Shown in pieces: positions 42,901-53,243 of a stretch of 64,000 nucleotides of DNA (within the stretch, counting starts at the first letter, position 1; each line of letters opens with the position of its first letter). The stretch is from an uncultured Croceitalea sp. (lineage in GTDB: Bacteria; Bacteroidota; Bacteroidia; Flavobacteriales; Flavobacteriaceae). The position numbers and the translations under genes are program-made. The notes beneath the pieces are model-generated. The model did no database searches and had not been told where the DNA came from. It saw nothing but the letters and a program-made list of their open reading frames with translations. The stretch lies in NCBI GenBank assembly GCA_947499565.1, contig CANMOV010000002.1, positions 372,001 to 436,000 on the forward strand, in the 5' to 3' direction.

Positions 42901-45161
42901 TTTGCAATAGGCGCAGTAAGAAGGTGCTCTGGAATTCCAAAGCCTTTCACTAAAGAGTTTGCATGTGGTCTAAGTTCTGTGCTCAGGCGTTCTACGCGTT
43001 GTCGAATCGCTTTTGATTTTGTACTACTTAAATAACCTTGCTCTAGATACCAAGTTGCATCTTTCCTGATTATGGCTAGTCCATGTAAGGCTCCCAATTG
43101 ATATATTAAATCATTGTACTTTCCTTCAGGAACCGTAGCCGCAAACTCGTAGTACCATTTCATTGCTAACACCTCACTATATGCTTTTCCCACTTCTAAT
43201 AAATGAGTTTGTACTTTTAAGAAAGCTTGATAGCTTGGAACTCCTTTTTTAATGTAACCTCTAATTCGCATAGCTGCCGTATCTGTAAGTCTTCGTAATC
43301 TATAATCTAGGGCATGTAGATGAAACTTGGGATTATAGAGGTGAGTTTTGTCAACCTTATTTGAATAGGCAGGGTTTATTGTGGCTAGCTTATCTGAAAA
43401 TCTAGTCCTTAACAATTTAAGTACGCTTACAAAACCACCTGCATTTAGCTCCGATTTAAAATCAGAGAGTACTCCTTTTGCAGCTAACTGCAGGAGCACG
43501 GTATTATCACCTTCAAAAGTGGTAAAAATATCAGAGTCATTCTTTAAATCGGCAATTCTATTTTCTAATAAATATCCTTTTCCACCACAAGCTTCTCTGC
43601 ACTCTTGAATTGCCTCGGTAGCAAACCAAGTAATACAAGCTTTTAACCCAGCAACTTGGGTTTCTATCCTACGCTTATCGTCTGAAGTGTTTTGCGAGTA
43701 GTTGTCCATTGCTCGTTGTAAAACGATATGATATACATAGCTCGTTGCCACCTTTGGAATCAAACGCAGTTGATGCGAAGGATAGTCTAGCAATAAATCT
43801 TCTTGAACCTTTAAAGAATCATTAAACTGCCTTCTTTTTAAAGCATGTTTAATAGCGATAGCAAGAGACATTTTTGCTCCTGCAAGCGCCCCTTTTGCAA
43901 CACATATGCGCCCTCCGACCAATGTTCCTAGCATGGTGAAAAAGCGCTTATTGGAATTTTTAATTTCGGATTCGTAGTTGCCATTGAAATCAATTCTTCC
44001 ATATTTATCCAATAAATTTTCCACGGGCACTTTTACTTGATTGAACCATATTTTTCCATTGTCAACACCATTCAATCCTAATTTATAACCATTGTCTTCT
44101 ATGGTGATTCCTTCTAGTGCTTTGTGATTTTTATCCCGAAGTGGAACCAAAATAGCGTGTACTCCTCTATTTTTACCATTGACTATTAGCTGAGCAAAGA
44201 CACTAGCCATAGTGGAATGCAATGCATTACCAATGTATTCTTTATTGTCATTTTTCCCTGGAGTATGTAGTACTAAAGTTTTGTCTTTATGAATGTAAGT
44301 GGCCGTAGTTTTAACACCACGAACATTACTACCATGTCCCGTTTCAGTCATCGCAAAACAACCCAATAAATTGGCTTCTCCAGTTTTTTTTAGATAGCGG
44401 TCATGATGACGCTTACTTCCTAAACTTTGAATACTTCCGCCAAAAAGGCCAAATTGAACTCCAAACTTTACAGCTAAACTTCCATCCACGAACATAAGAT
44501 GTTCAAAAATTGAAGCATAGTTCTCAATACTCCCAACACCGCCATAGTTCTTTGGATAAGCAAGGGCACCGTAGCCATTAGAAGCTAAAAGTTTTAATTG
44601 CGATAAGACTCTAGCACGTGCTCTTTCTTTATCTGTTTCAATATCCCATTTAAATGAATCTTGTTTTAGAAAGTTTCTAAAGGAATTAATTTCTTTTTCA
44701 AATTTTTGATTTAGAAGTTTATCAATTTCAATTCCACTATAATAATTAGAAGAAGGCTGTTGAATTACTTCAACATTAAAAAGGTGGTTATAATGATTGG
44801 GTTGAATACCAAGATTAAGCTCTATTGTCTTTAGTTGTTCATTACTATCACAGGAATCACAATAGAAATTTGCAACTTTCCTTGAAAAGGATTCAAGAGG
44901 ATGTGCTTCGCTTTCTATAAGTTTGGCACTACTATTAGTTATTAGTTGTTGCCATTGTTTTATTTCCGAATTTTTAGGAGGATTGGATTTGTCCAACCAA
45001 GAATTCAGGTGTTTTTTATCATCAGTAGTTAAAGAATCATCTTCTTTTATAGCTGTTTTAACCACTTCAATTTCGGAGGCTGATAATAAGTCATCAGACC
45101 AAATCACATAAAAGAAAGGAATGTAGGGTAAAATACCATTGCTGTAATTAGTTGCATCCAT
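42897..45161 (-). CDS. acyl-CoA oxidase/dehydrogenase-like flavoprotein
   Basis: 754-aa flavoenzyme (from Met at 45161; five more residues if the upstream Met is used). It has the acyl-CoA dehydrogenase/oxidase fold: FAMTETGHGSNVRGVKTTATY in the FAD-binding middle domain, EACGGKGYLLENRIADLKNDSDIFTTFEGDNTVLLQLAAKG in the C-terminal domain, where the Glu of TFEGDN matches the catalytic base of acyl-CoA oxidases. The length and the TFEGDN motif favour the oxidase (ACOX) branch over ordinary dehydrogenases. Probably fatty-acyl-CoA beta-oxidation; the chain-length preference is unknown. Divergent from ruvB. Confidence 0.88.
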   Translation of the reverse strand: MDATNYSNGILPYIPFFYVIWSDDLLSASEIEVVKTAIKEDDSLTTDDKKHLNSWLDKSNPPKNSEIKQWQQLITNSSAKLIESEAHPLESFSRKVANFYCDSCDSNEQLKTIELNLGIQPNHYNHLFNVEVIQQPSSNYYSGIEIDKLLNQKFEKEINSFRNFLKQDSFKWDIETDKERARARVLSQLKLLASNGYGALAYPKNYGGVGSIENYASIFEHLMFVDGSLAVKFGVQFGLFGGSIQSLGSKRHHDRYLKKTGEANLLGCFAMTETGHGSNVRGVKTTATYIHKDKTLVLHTPGKNDNKEYIGNALHSTMASVFAQLIVNGKNRGVHAILVPLRDKNHKALEGITIEDNGYKLGLNGVDNGKIWFNQVKVPVENLLDKYGRIDFNGNYESEIKNSNKRFFTMLGTLVGGRICVAKGALAGAKMSLAIAIKHALKRRQFNDSLKVQEDLLLDYPSHQLRLIPKVATSYVYHIVLQRAMDNYSQNTSDDKRRIETQVAGLKACITWFATEAIQECREACGGKGYLLENRIADLKNDSDIFTTFEGDNTVLLQLAAKGVLSDFKSELNAGGFVSVLKLLRTRFSDKLATINPAYSNKVDKTHLYNPKFHLHALDYRLRRLTDTAAMRIRGYIKKGVPSYQAFLKVQTHLLEVGKAYSEVLAMKWYYEFAATVPEGKYNDLIYQLGALHGLAIIRKDATWYLEQGYLSSTKSKAIRQRVERLSTELRPHANSLVKGFGIPEHLLTAPIAN

Positions 45162-45207
45162 ACAATGAAAATACAATAATTACTTATAGAATTAATTGGT
45201 TTTGCAT

Positions 45208-45241
45208 TTGAAAATCTTATAGTCTAATTGCTTTATATTTG
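45208..45241 (+). promoter_or_regulatory. promoter of ruvB, near-leaderless
   Basis: TTG (45208-45210), a 23-nt spacer and TATATTTG (45234-45241). The ATG at 45248 begins only 7 nt after the -7 box, so transcription would start at or within one or two bases of the start codon. Confidence 0.65.
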
Positions 45242-45247
45242 TTAGGT

Positions 45248-46270
45248 ATGAATGAGAATCTTGACCCAACACCTGAAAACTTTTCACAAGAAGAGCTTGA
45301 TATAGAAAGAGCCTTGCGGCCAATCACGTTTGATGATTTTACAGGTCAAGAACAAGTGCTGGAAAACCTGAAGATTTTTGTACAAGCTGCTAACCAGCGT
45401 GATGAAGCGTTAGACCATACTCTTTTTCATGGCCCTCCGGGATTGGGAAAAACAACGCTTGCACATATTTTGGCTAATGAATTAGGAGTAGGAATAAAAA
45501 TTACTTCGGGACCGGTATTGGATAAACCAGGAGATTTAGCGGGCTTATTAACGAATTTAGAAGAGCGCGATGTTCTTTTTATTGATGAAATTCATCGGTT
45601 AAGCCCTATTGTAGAAGAATACTTGTATTCTGCAATGGAAGATTACAAGATTGATATCATGATTGAAACTGGACCAAATGCACGTACAGTTCAGATTAAT
45701 TTAAGTCCATTTACTTTAATTGGAGCAACAACGCGTTCAGGTTTATTAACAGCACCTATGCGTGCTCGTTTTGGCATCCAAAGTAGATTGCAGTATTACG
45801 ATACCGAATTATTATCTACAATAGTGGAGCGCAGTGCTGATATATTAAAAGTTCCAATCACCAATGAGGCGGCTATAGAAATAGCAGGAAGAAGTAGGGG
45901 TACCCCAAGAATTTGTAATGCACTTTTGCGAAGAGTTCGGGACTTTGCTCAGATTAAGGGTAATGGAAGTATTGATATGGACATTTCTAAATTTAGTTTG
46001 AAAGCATTGAACGTAGATGCTCATGGTTTGGATGAAATGGATAACAAAATTCTAACCACGATTATTGATAAATTTAAAGGAGGTCCGGTAGGAATAACAA
46101 CATTGGCTACCGCAGTTTCTGAGAGTGCAGAAACGATAGAAGAGGTATATGAACCTTTTTTAATCCAACAAGGATTTATAATGCGAACACCAAGAGGACG
46201 TGAAGTAACGGAGTTAGCTTATAAACATTTGGGTAGGATTAAAGGAAATACCCAAGGAGGATTGTTTTAG
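45248..46270 (+). CDS. ruvB: Holliday junction helicase RuvB
   Basis: 340-aa AAA+ motor of RuvAB branch migration. Walker [10 protein letters not shown], Walker [10 protein letters not shown], sensor [18 protein letters not shown], Arg finger region [17 protein letters not shown], and a C-terminal winged helix [21 protein letters not shown]. The ATG at 45248 is preferred to TTG 45239, which lies within the promoter. ruvA is 7 kb away, the usual separate arrangement in this phylum. Confidence 0.96.
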   Translation: MNENLDPTPENFSQEELDIERALRPITFDDFTGQEQVLENLKIFVQAANQRDEALDHTLFHGPPGLGKTTLAHILANELGVGIKITSGPVLDKPGDLAGLLTNLEERDVLFIDEIHRLSPIVEEYLYSAMEDYKIDIMIETGPNARTVQINLSPFTLIGATTRSGLLTAPMRARFGIQSRLQYYDTELLSTIVERSADILKVPITNEAAIEIAGRSRGTPRICNALLRRVRDFAQIKGNGSIDMDISKFSLKALNVDAHGLDEMDNKILTTIIDKFKGGPVGITTLATAVSESAETIEEVYEPFLIQQGFIMRTPRGREVTELAYKHLGRIKGNTQGGLF

Positions 46271-46292
46271 TATTAATCAAAATATATACAAC

Positions 46293-46327
46293 AAAAAAAC
46301 CGAGGCCAATAGCCTCGGTTTTTTTGT
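46293..46327. terminator. bidirectional terminator ruvB/ABC permease
   Basis: AAAAAACCGAGGC-N4-GCCTCGGTTTTTTT gives an almost perfect stem with T-runs on both strands, between convergent genes. Confidence 0.92.
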
Positions 46328-46346
46328 TTTCAAGTCAAATTATAGT

Positions 46347-47525
46347 TCAACCTAAAATTGCATTTTCATCTGAAAATTTCTTGTAACTAAAATAAATCGC
46401 GGTAACAGCAAATAGTATTAATGAAACTAGCATTGCTGCATACATTCCAATATTTATAGTGCCTGCCATAATCTCTTTTACGCCTAAACCAATATTAAGG
46501 ACAGGAATAAATACAGTTGCCCAAGTAAACTCAATACCTGGCATTAAAGCCATAACTAATGGAATAATAATTAATATTATGATTGGAGAGGCTTTACTTT
46601 GAGCCTCTTTAAAGCTTTTTGCTCCTGCTACCAAAGAAATTATTAGTCCGGCTAAGAATAGCGAGAATGGAATTAGCAATAAGAGAATCATTGTAATAGA
46701 CTGCGGAGTCAACATTTCTGTAAGCGCTACCTTAAAATTATCTGGAATATCCTCAATAAAGTTTAAACCTATAATTAGCCCTGTTAAATTTAATAGTGCA
46801 GGAATAAATCCTAATAAAGAAGCTACTATGGCCTTACCCATTAACACTGAAAATTTTGACACAGGTAGGGACAAAGTAGTTTCTATGGTCTTACGTTCTT
46901 TTTCTCCTGTAACTAAATCAATAGCGGCCAGTAAACACCCTCCCCACATGGTTAAAATAAAGATATATGGAATAAAGCCACCAATTCGTTTACCTATCAA
47001 TTCTTTTTGTTCGCTTACTTCAATATAAGATTGTACCATAGGAGTCATTTTCTCTACAGGGACTTGTAATTGTGCAATACGAGTATTCTTTAGTTCGCTA
47101 CTATATGCTGTTAACAGTTTAGATACTCTTTCATTTACATTGTCTTTGGTACCATTACGGTGTATTTTTACCTCGGCAGTAGCGAGACTATCCATTTTTT
47201 GCTGCCAATCTGTTGGAAAAACTAAGGCGGTTTGTATGGTGCCATCGTTTATTAAAGTCTTAAAGTCTTGAGGTTCGGTATACGTGGTAATTTGGTTTAG
47301 GGTATCACCTTCAACCAATTGCATAAATTCGGTAGGTGCATTTAGCATTCCTATTTTAATCTTTTTTTGTTGGTTACTTTCAGATATCATTTGTGATACT
47401 TTAATGCCTCCAAACATTAATATGGGAATCAACAAAGTAGGTAACACAATAGAATTAATAATGGTTTTCTTATCTCTTAGAAGCTCCGTAAGCTCTTTTC
47501 TAACTATTATAAATAAATCTCTCAT
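46347..47525 (-). CDS. ABC-2 type permease, NatB-like
   Basis: 392-aa membrane subunit of an exporter. One N-terminal helix (about 22-46), a large extracytoplasmic loop (about 47-175), then five to six helices (about 180-385) with the GEKERKTIETTLSLPVSKFSVLMGK coupling motif characteristic of ABC-2 permeases related to sodium exporter NatB. The substrate is not evident. It starts two bases after the ATPase gene, so both form one unit. Confidence 0.88.
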   Translation of the reverse strand: MRDLFIIVRKELTELLRDKKTIINSIVLPTLLIPILMFGGIKVSQMISESNQQKKIKIGMLNAPTEFMQLVEGDTLNQITTYTEPQDFKTLINDGTIQTALVFPTDWQQKMDSLATAEVKIHRNGTKDNVNERVSKLLTAYSSELKNTRIAQLQVPVEKMTPMVQSYIEVSEQKELIGKRIGGFIPYIFILTMWGGCLLAAIDLVTGEKERKTIETTLSLPVSKFSVLMGKAIVASLLGFIPALLNLTGLIIGLNFIEDIPDNFKVALTEMLTPQSITMILLLLIPFSLFLAGLIISLVAGAKSFKEAQSKASPIIILIIIPLVMALMPGIEFTWATVFIPVLNIGLGVKEIMAGTINIGMYAAMLVSLILFAVTAIYFSYKKFSDENAILG

Positions 47526-47527
47526 CG

Positions 47528-48283
47528 TTATGCTTCTTTTACGCGGTTAATGAATTCTTGAGTAAGGTTTTCAGCTTTCATTTCTTTTTTAAATTGATCA
47601 AAAGAATTGTTGAAGATTATGGAACCTTTATTAATGATAGCGAGATCATCACATAACAAATCAACCTCACTCATAATGTGTGAAGAGAAAATTACCGTCT
47701 TATTGTTTTCTTTGGATTCTCTTATCAAGTCTATAATACTATCAGCTGTAATAACATCAAGGCCAGAAGTTGGCTCATCAAAAATTAGCACTTCAGGGTC
47801 ATGAATTAAGGTTCGCGCAATGGAAACTTTTTGTTTCATACCTGTACTCATCTGTCCTAACTTCTTTTTACGAAATTCATTAATACCTAGTTTTTCAAAA
47901 AGGTATTCTTTTCTAGCTTTATATGCTTCCTCTGGAAGTCTGTATAATTTACCGCAGAAATCTAAAGTTTCATCAGGGTTTAATCTTTCGTAAAGCCCAG
48001 TGGAACCAGTTAAAAAACCAATGCGTTTTTTAACTTCATCGTTTCCTTGTGAAATATCTACATTATCTACTACAGCATTTCCTGATGTGGGGTTAATAAT
48101 ACCTGCAATCATTCTAAGCGTAGTTGTTTTACCTGCTCCATTTGGTCCTAAGAGCGAAAAAATTCTACCAGGCTTACATTCAAAAGAAACATCGTTCACT
48201 GCATTTACAGTAACGGTCTCTTTTTTAAACCCTTTTCCAGTTTTTGTGGTAAAGGATTTAGTGAGATTATTTATTTGTATCAT
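47528..48283 (-). CDS. ABC transporter ATP-binding protein, NatA-like
   Basis: 251-aa ATPase. Walker A GPNGAGKTTTLRM, signature LGQMSTGMKQKVSIARTL, Walker B VLIFDEPTSGLD and the switch His in VIFSSHIMSEVD are complete. Best matches by pattern are the NatA/drug or sodium exporters; the partner permease is the next gene. The unit lies between ruvB (convergent) and queG (divergent) and has no obvious promoter consensus upstream. Confidence 0.92.
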   Translation of the reverse strand: MIQINNLTKSFTTKTGKGFKKETVTVNAVNDVSFECKPGRIFSLLGPNGAGKTTTLRMIAGIINPTSGNAVVDNVDISQGNDEVKKRIGFLTGSTGLYERLNPDETLDFCGKLYRLPEEAYKARKEYLFEKLGINEFRKKKLGQMSTGMKQKVSIARTLIHDPEVLIFDEPTSGLDVITADSIIDLIRESKENNKTVIFSSHIMSEVDLLCDDLAIINKGSIIFNNSFDQFKKEMKAENLTQEFINRVKEA

Positions 48284-48435
48284 GTCGTTGGTTTAGAAGT
48301 ATACACCTGTTAGTAACAAAAACTAAAAAATGTTACATAGCATAAGTGGAATAGTTTTTTAAGTATGACTTTTCAGCGTCAGATAAAGGTTTCTTTTTGG
48401 ATAATTGTATTTTAGCTTGCTCCTACCTAGGTTGT

Positions 48436-49356
48436 ATGATTTCAAAGAAAGCATATTCAGAAATGATAAAAGAAGAAGCCAAGCGCCTCGGTTTTTTATC
48501 ATGTGGTATTTCTAAAGCTGCCTTTTTAGAAGAAGAGGCACCCCGACTGGAAAAATGGCTCAATCAGAATATGCACGGCGAAATGGGGTATATGGAAAAC
48601 CATTTTGATAAGCGTCTAGATCCAACCAAACTGGTAGAAGGTTCAAAATCGGTCATTTCTTTATTACTAAACTATTATCCAGAGAAGGAGCAAGTTGATA
48701 ACACTTTTAAGATTTCAAAATATGCTTATGGGCAAGATTATCATCATGTTATTAAATCCAAGCTGAAACAATTGCAAGAATTTATTTCAGAAGAAATAGG
48801 TGAAGTTAATGGGAGAGCATTTGTAGATTCAGCACCAGTCTTGGATAAAGCATGGGCAGCAAAAAGCGGATTAGGTTGGATAGGTAAGCATAGTAACCTT
48901 TTAACACAACAAGTAGGTTCTTTTTATTTTATTGCTGAATTGATAGTGGATTTAGAATTGGCATACGATTCTCCCGTAACGGACCATTGTGGTACCTGCA
49001 CCGCTTGTATAGATGCCTGTCCAACGGAAGCTATTGTAGAACCCTATGTAGTTGATGGTAGTAAATGTATTTCATATTTCACTATTGAATTGAAGAATGA
49101 AATTCCAACAGAATTTAAAGGAAAATTGGATGATTGGGTCTTTGGTTGTGATGTATGTCAAGATGTTTGCCCCTGGAATCGATTTTCCAAACCACACCAA
49201 GAACCTTTATTTAATCCTAACCCAGAATTGCTCTCTATGACAAAGAAAGATTGGGAAGAAATTACTGAAGATGTTTTTAAAAAAGTATTCCAAAAATCAG
49301 CGGTAAAGCGAACTAAGCATCAAGGCCTAAAACGAAATATTGATTTTTTAAAGTAA
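48436..49356 (+). CDS. queG: epoxyqueuosine reductase
   Basis: 306-aa cobalamin-dependent iron-sulfur enzyme that makes queuosine in tRNA from epoxyqueuosine. Two ferredoxin-type motifs are visible: [16 protein letters not shown] and [11 protein letters not shown]. The substrate and cobalamin region includes [41 protein letters not shown]. The ATG at 48436 ([20 protein letters not shown]) fits the family start; the upstream TTG frame does not. No other queuosine gene is in the window. Confidence 0.94.
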   Translation: MISKKAYSEMIKEEAKRLGFLSCGISKAAFLEEEAPRLEKWLNQNMHGEMGYMENHFDKRLDPTKLVEGSKSVISLLLNYYPEKEQVDNTFKISKYAYGQDYHHVIKSKLKQLQEFISEEIGEVNGRAFVDSAPVLDKAWAAKSGLGWIGKHSNLLTQQVGSFYFIAELIVDLELAYDSPVTDHCGTCTACIDACPTEAIVEPYVVDGSKCISYFTIELKNEIPTEFKGKLDDWVFGCDVCQDVCPWNRFSKPHQEPLFNPNPELLSMTKKDWEEITEDVFKKVFQKSAVKRTKHQGLKRNIDFLK

Positions 49357-49364
49357 TTGATGTT

Positions 49365-49384
49365 CAACGAAAACGTTTTCGTTG
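49365..49384. promoter_or_regulatory. perfect 20-bp palindromic operator, LacI-type
   Basis: CAACGAAAACGTTTTCGTTG is self-complementary over all 20 bases and has the central CG and flanks of LacI/GalR-family operators. It lies 120 bases before the sugar transporter start and 8 bases after the queG stop. The regulator gene is not in the window. Confidence 0.7.
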
Positions 49385-49503
49385 CTGAATTCTCTTTTTT
49401 CAAAACAAAAAACTGCTAAAACTTTAAAGAATATAGTATATTCAAAGGATATATTTATAAAGGGATAGTAGTCCTTTATTTTATCTTCTAATCCAGACTA
49501 ACT

Positions 49504-50811
49504 ATGAAAATTACGAAACCAAGATTAAGCTTCTGGCAGATTTTTAATATGAATGTCGGATTTTTAGGAATCCAGTATAGTTTTGGATTGCAGCAAACAG
49601 CTATAAATCCCTTATTTCTCTATTTAGGAGCAACTGAAGAAATGCTTCCAATATTAAATATTGCAGGACCAGTGACAGGTTTGGTAATTCAACCAATTAT
49701 CGGAGCAATATCTGATAAGACCTGGTCTCCAAAATGGGGAAGGCGAAAACCTTTCTTTTTGATAGGTGCAATTATAGGTAGTTTGTGTTTGTTTGCATTT
49801 CCAACAAGTCCAGTTTTATGGTTTGCCGTAGGATTATTATGGATTTTGGATGTTGGTAATAATATGGCAATGGAACCATACAGAGCCTTTGTGGGTGATA
49901 AACTTCCAGAAAAGCAATTAAGTTTAGGTTACCAAATGCAAAGTCTTTTTGTAGGTGCTGGAATCTTATTAGCTATGGGGTCCATCGTTGTGTTTCAAAA
50001 AGTATTTGGAGCAGAAACTATTTCAGGTGATGGTGTAATCCCAACTTGGATGTACTACTCTTTTTGTGTAGGAGGTATATTATCAATTTCCACGGTATTA
50101 TGGTCTGTTTTAAAAACGCCAGAAATACCACCTTCAGATGAAGAGTTGATTGAAATTAATGAAGCTAAAAGTAAACCCTTCGCAAAAAGACTTGCTCAAC
50201 CTTTTAATGAAATAGTAAATGCAATTAAACAAATGCCAACTTTTATGTGGAAAATTGGGGCAGTATATCTATTTCAATGGTATGCACTGTTTGTGTATTG
50301 GCAATATATAACACCCTTGTTTATGAAAACAATGGGTTTTGGTATCTCCGAAGCTGCATCGCAATCTGCACAAATGAGTCTTACATACAATATTGTTACC
50401 ATGGTTGTCGCACTTGCATTAGTGCCGCTAACACTTAGGTTTGGAGGTAAAAAAGTATATGCATACAGTCTTATAGGTGTTGCAATTGCTTTGTTTTCAA
50501 TACCTTATATAGATGATATGAAGCTTGTTTTGCTGCCAATGGTGCTATTCGGTATTGGTTGGGCGGCAATGATGGGTATTCCTTATACCATGGTTTCTAA
50601 AGTTGTACCTCAAGAAAGACGGGGAGTATATATGGGTATCTTAAATATGATGATTGTAATTCCAATGGGTATTGAAACTTTAACCTTTGGCCCCATCTAT
50701 AAATACCTATTGGGAGGTAGTGCAATAAATGCTATTCTTTTTGCCGGTGTATTCTTCGTGATTTCTGCAATTTTAGCGATGCGATTAAATGTTTCAAAGG
50801 CTAGTGACTAA
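49504..50811 (+). CDS. SLC45/GPH-type MFS sugar transporter
   Basis: 435-aa permease with 12 predicted transmembrane helices. The loop after helix 2-3 contains SDKTWSPKWGRRKPF, the D-x-W-x-x-x-x-G-R-R pattern of SLC45 and plant sucrose/maltose-type transporters, and the mirrored loop reads KVVPQERRGVYMGI. Related Bacteroidetes genes sit in alpha-glucoside utilisation loci and are candidates for disaccharide-proton symport, so maltose or sucrose is the best guess. Here it stands alone without glycosidases but with a LacI-type operator upstream, so it is likely controlled by a distant sugar-responsive regulator. Confidence 0.85.
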   Translation: MKITKPRLSFWQIFNMNVGFLGIQYSFGLQQTAINPLFLYLGATEEMLPILNIAGPVTGLVIQPIIGAISDKTWSPKWGRRKPFFLIGAIIGSLCLFAFPTSPVLWFAVGLLWILDVGNNMAMEPYRAFVGDKLPEKQLSLGYQMQSLFVGAGILLAMGSIVVFQKVFGAETISGDGVIPTWMYYSFCVGGILSISTVLWSVLKTPEIPPSDEELIEINEAKSKPFAKRLAQPFNEIVNAIKQMPTFMWKIGAVYLFQWYALFVYWQYITPLFMKTMGFGISEAASQSAQMSLTYNIVTMVVALALVPLTLRFGGKKVYAYSLIGVAIALFSIPYIDDMKLVLLPMVLFGIGWAAMMGIPYTMVSKVVPQERRGVYMGILNMMIVIPMGIETLTFGPIYKYLLGGSAINAILFAGVFFVISAILAMRLNVSKASD

Positions 50812-50915
50812 ATTTTACCGCATGTCTATGGGATTGTGACAATTTAAACATCCTTTTACTTTTACGGATTATTTAAGTAGAATACCCTTAAATTTACGCA
50901 CTCCAAACTTAATAT

Positions 50916-53219
50916 ATGAGTAAACAGAAACAACGTCGCGAAGCTTTAGTTTATCATGCAAAACCTCAGCCTGGAAAGATTAAAGTTGTACCAACTAAAC
51001 CGTATGCTACCCAAAGAGACTTGGCACTTGCTTATTCGCCAGGAGTAGCAGAACCTTGTCTGGAAATTCATAAAAATAAAGAAGACGTTTATAAATATAC
51101 CGCCAAAGGCAATGTAGTTGCTGTTATATCTAATGGTACTGCGGTTTTAGGTTTAGGTAATATTGGTCCAGAAGCATCAAAACCCGTTATGGAAGGTAAA
51201 AGCCTTCTCTTTAAAATATTTGCAGACATTGACGGGATTGATATAGAGTTGGATACTGAAGACATTGATAAATTTGTTGAAACTGTAAAGATTATTGCGC
51301 CAACTTTTGGTGGAATAAACCTTGAAGATATTAAAGCGCCAGAAGCTTTTGAAATTGAACGAAGATTAAAAGAAGAGTTAGATATACCTGTAATGCATGA
51401 TGATCAGCATGGTACAGCTATAATTTCTGCGGCAGCTCTTTTAAATGCCCTTGAACTCACTGAAAAGAAGATAGAAGAAGTTAGAATAGTGGTTAGTGGC
51501 GCTGGTGCGGCGGCAATTTCTTGCACTAGATTATATAAGGCTTTTGGAGCAAAGGCGGAGAATATTGTGATGTTGGATAGCAAGGGTGTTATAAGGAAAG
51601 ATAGAGATAATCTTACTTCCCAAAAAGCAGAATTTGCATCTGCTAGAGCTATTTCTACTCTTGAAGAAGCGATGGTTAATGCTGATGTTTTTATAGGCTT
51701 ATCTATGGCAAATATTGTTTCTCCTAAAATGCTTAAGTCAATGGCAAAGAACCCCATTGTATTTGCCATGGCAAACCCTGACCCAGAGATTGAATATGAT
51801 TTGGCTTGCAGTACGCGAGATGATATTTTAATGGCTACAGGTCGATCGGACCATCCTAATCAAGTAAATAATGTTTTAGGCTTTCCTTTTATTTTTCGGG
51901 GGGCCTTGGATGTAAGAGCTACTAAGATTAATGAAGAGATGAAGATGGCCGCAGTATTAGCTTTAGCCGAGCTTACAAAGGAGCCTGTACCAGAACAAGT
52001 AAATATTACCTACGATACTACCAGACTAACTTTTGGTAAGGATTATATTATTCCTAAACCATTTGACCCTAGATTAATAGCCAAAATACCTCCTGCAGTT
52101 GCAAAAGCTGCAATGGAAAGTGGAGTGGCTAAGGCTCCAATTATGGACTGGGATAAGTACGAAGAAGACTTAATGCTAAGGTCTGGTAACGATAATAAAG
52201 TAGTCCGAATGCTGCATAACCGAGCTAAGGTAAATCCAAAACGAATTGTTTTTGCTGAGGCAGAGTTGATGGATGTTTTAAAAGCAGCTCAAATTGTATA
52301 CGAAGAAGGTATTGCAATACCGGTTCTTTTGGGCGATAAAGAAATTATAAACAGGAATAAAAAGGAATTAGAGTTTGATGCCGATGTAACCATTATTGAT
52401 CCACGATCAGAAGAGTCCAAAACGATAAGAACAATGTATGCGGACAAACTTTGGCAGTTACGCAAGCGTAAAGGAGAAACACGTTATAGTGCTAAGGTAA
52501 ATATGGGCAAGCGTAATTATTTTGGTTCAATGATGCTTGTTGAAGGAGATGCAGATGGAATGATTTCCGGTTATTCCAGAGCATACCCAAAAGTGCTAAG
52601 ACCTGTTTTTGAGGTTTTAGGCAGGGCAAGCGGTGTAACAAAAGCTTCAACGGTTAATATTATGATTACGGAAAGAGGTCCTTTGTTTTTAGCAGATACC
52701 TCAATTAATATTGATCCAAATGCTGAAGAACTCGCAGAAATAGCTCAAATGACAGCTAATGTTGCCTCTACATTTGGTTTTGATCCCGTAGTAGCAATGT
52801 TGTCCTACACCAATTTTGGTTCATCAAACCACAAACAAGCGCAAAAAGTTCGTGATGCAGTAAAGATTCTCCATGAAAGAAACCCAGATTTGGTTGTAGA
52901 TGGAGAAATTCAGACAGATTTTGCCTTAAATCAAGATTTATGTCATAATAATTTCCCTTTTTCAAAATTAGCAGGGCGAAAGGTTAACACCTTAATTTTT
53001 CCAAATCTTGATGCGGCCAATATCAACTATAAATTGCTAAAAGGTCTTAACAATGCTGATTCCATTGGACCAATTATGATTGGACTTAAAAAATCTGTTC
53101 ATATTTTACAATTGGGTGCCAGTGTAGATGAAATGGTAAATATGGCAGCTGTAGCTGTAATAGATGCACAGGAACGCGAAAAACGTAAGAAAGCTAAAAT
53201 GGGAAAAAGTAACTCGTGA
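50916..53219 (+). CDS. maeB: NADP-dependent malic enzyme with phosphotransacetylase-like domain
   Basis: 767-aa fusion that decarboxylates malate to pyruvate with NADP. The malic domain (about 1-160) has AYSPGVAEPCLEI and KGNVVAVISNGTAVLGLGNIGP, the metal-binding DDQHGTAII lies at about 167, and the nucleotide-binding domain has VVSGAGAAAISC and FAMANPDPEI. From about 430 a PTA-like domain follows (KRIVFAEAELMDVLKAAQI, EGDADGMISGYSRAYPKVL), usually regulatory and sensitive to acetyl-CoA. Normal MaeB length. ruvA starts 24 nt later; the three genes maeB-ruvA-sprA may be one transcript. Confidence 0.95.
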   Translation: MSKQKQRREALVYHAKPQPGKIKVVPTKPYATQRDLALAYSPGVAEPCLEIHKNKEDVYKYTAKGNVVAVISNGTAVLGLGNIGPEASKPVMEGKSLLFKIFADIDGIDIELDTEDIDKFVETVKIIAPTFGGINLEDIKAPEAFEIERRLKEELDIPVMHDDQHGTAIISAAALLNALELTEKKIEEVRIVVSGAGAAAISCTRLYKAFGAKAENIVMLDSKGVIRKDRDNLTSQKAEFASARAISTLEEAMVNADVFIGLSMANIVSPKMLKSMAKNPIVFAMANPDPEIEYDLACSTRDDILMATGRSDHPNQVNNVLGFPFIFRGALDVRATKINEEMKMAAVLALAELTKEPVPEQVNITYDTTRLTFGKDYIIPKPFDPRLIAKIPPAVAKAAMESGVAKAPIMDWDKYEEDLMLRSGNDNKVVRMLHNRAKVNPKRIVFAEAELMDVLKAAQIVYEEGIAIPVLLGDKEIINRNKKELEFDADVTIIDPRSEESKTIRTMYADKLWQLRKRKGETRYSAKVNMGKRNYFGSMMLVEGDADGMISGYSRAYPKVLRPVFEVLGRASGVTKASTVNIMITERGPLFLADTSINIDPNAEELAEIAQMTANVASTFGFDPVVAMLSYTNFGSSNHKQAQKVRDAVKILHERNPDLVVDGEIQTDFALNQDLCHNNFPFSKLAGRKVNTLIFPNLDAANINYKLLKGLNNADSIGPIMIGLKKSVHILQLGASVDEMVNMAAVAVIDAQEREKRKKAKMGKSNS

Positions 53220-53243
53220 TAGCATGAAAAATTATAAAACTAT

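Noticed and set aside
49365..49400. The palindrome after queG as an intrinsic terminator
   Set aside because: The T-run starts about nine bases after the stem and the symmetry is perfect with no proper loop, which fits an operator better.
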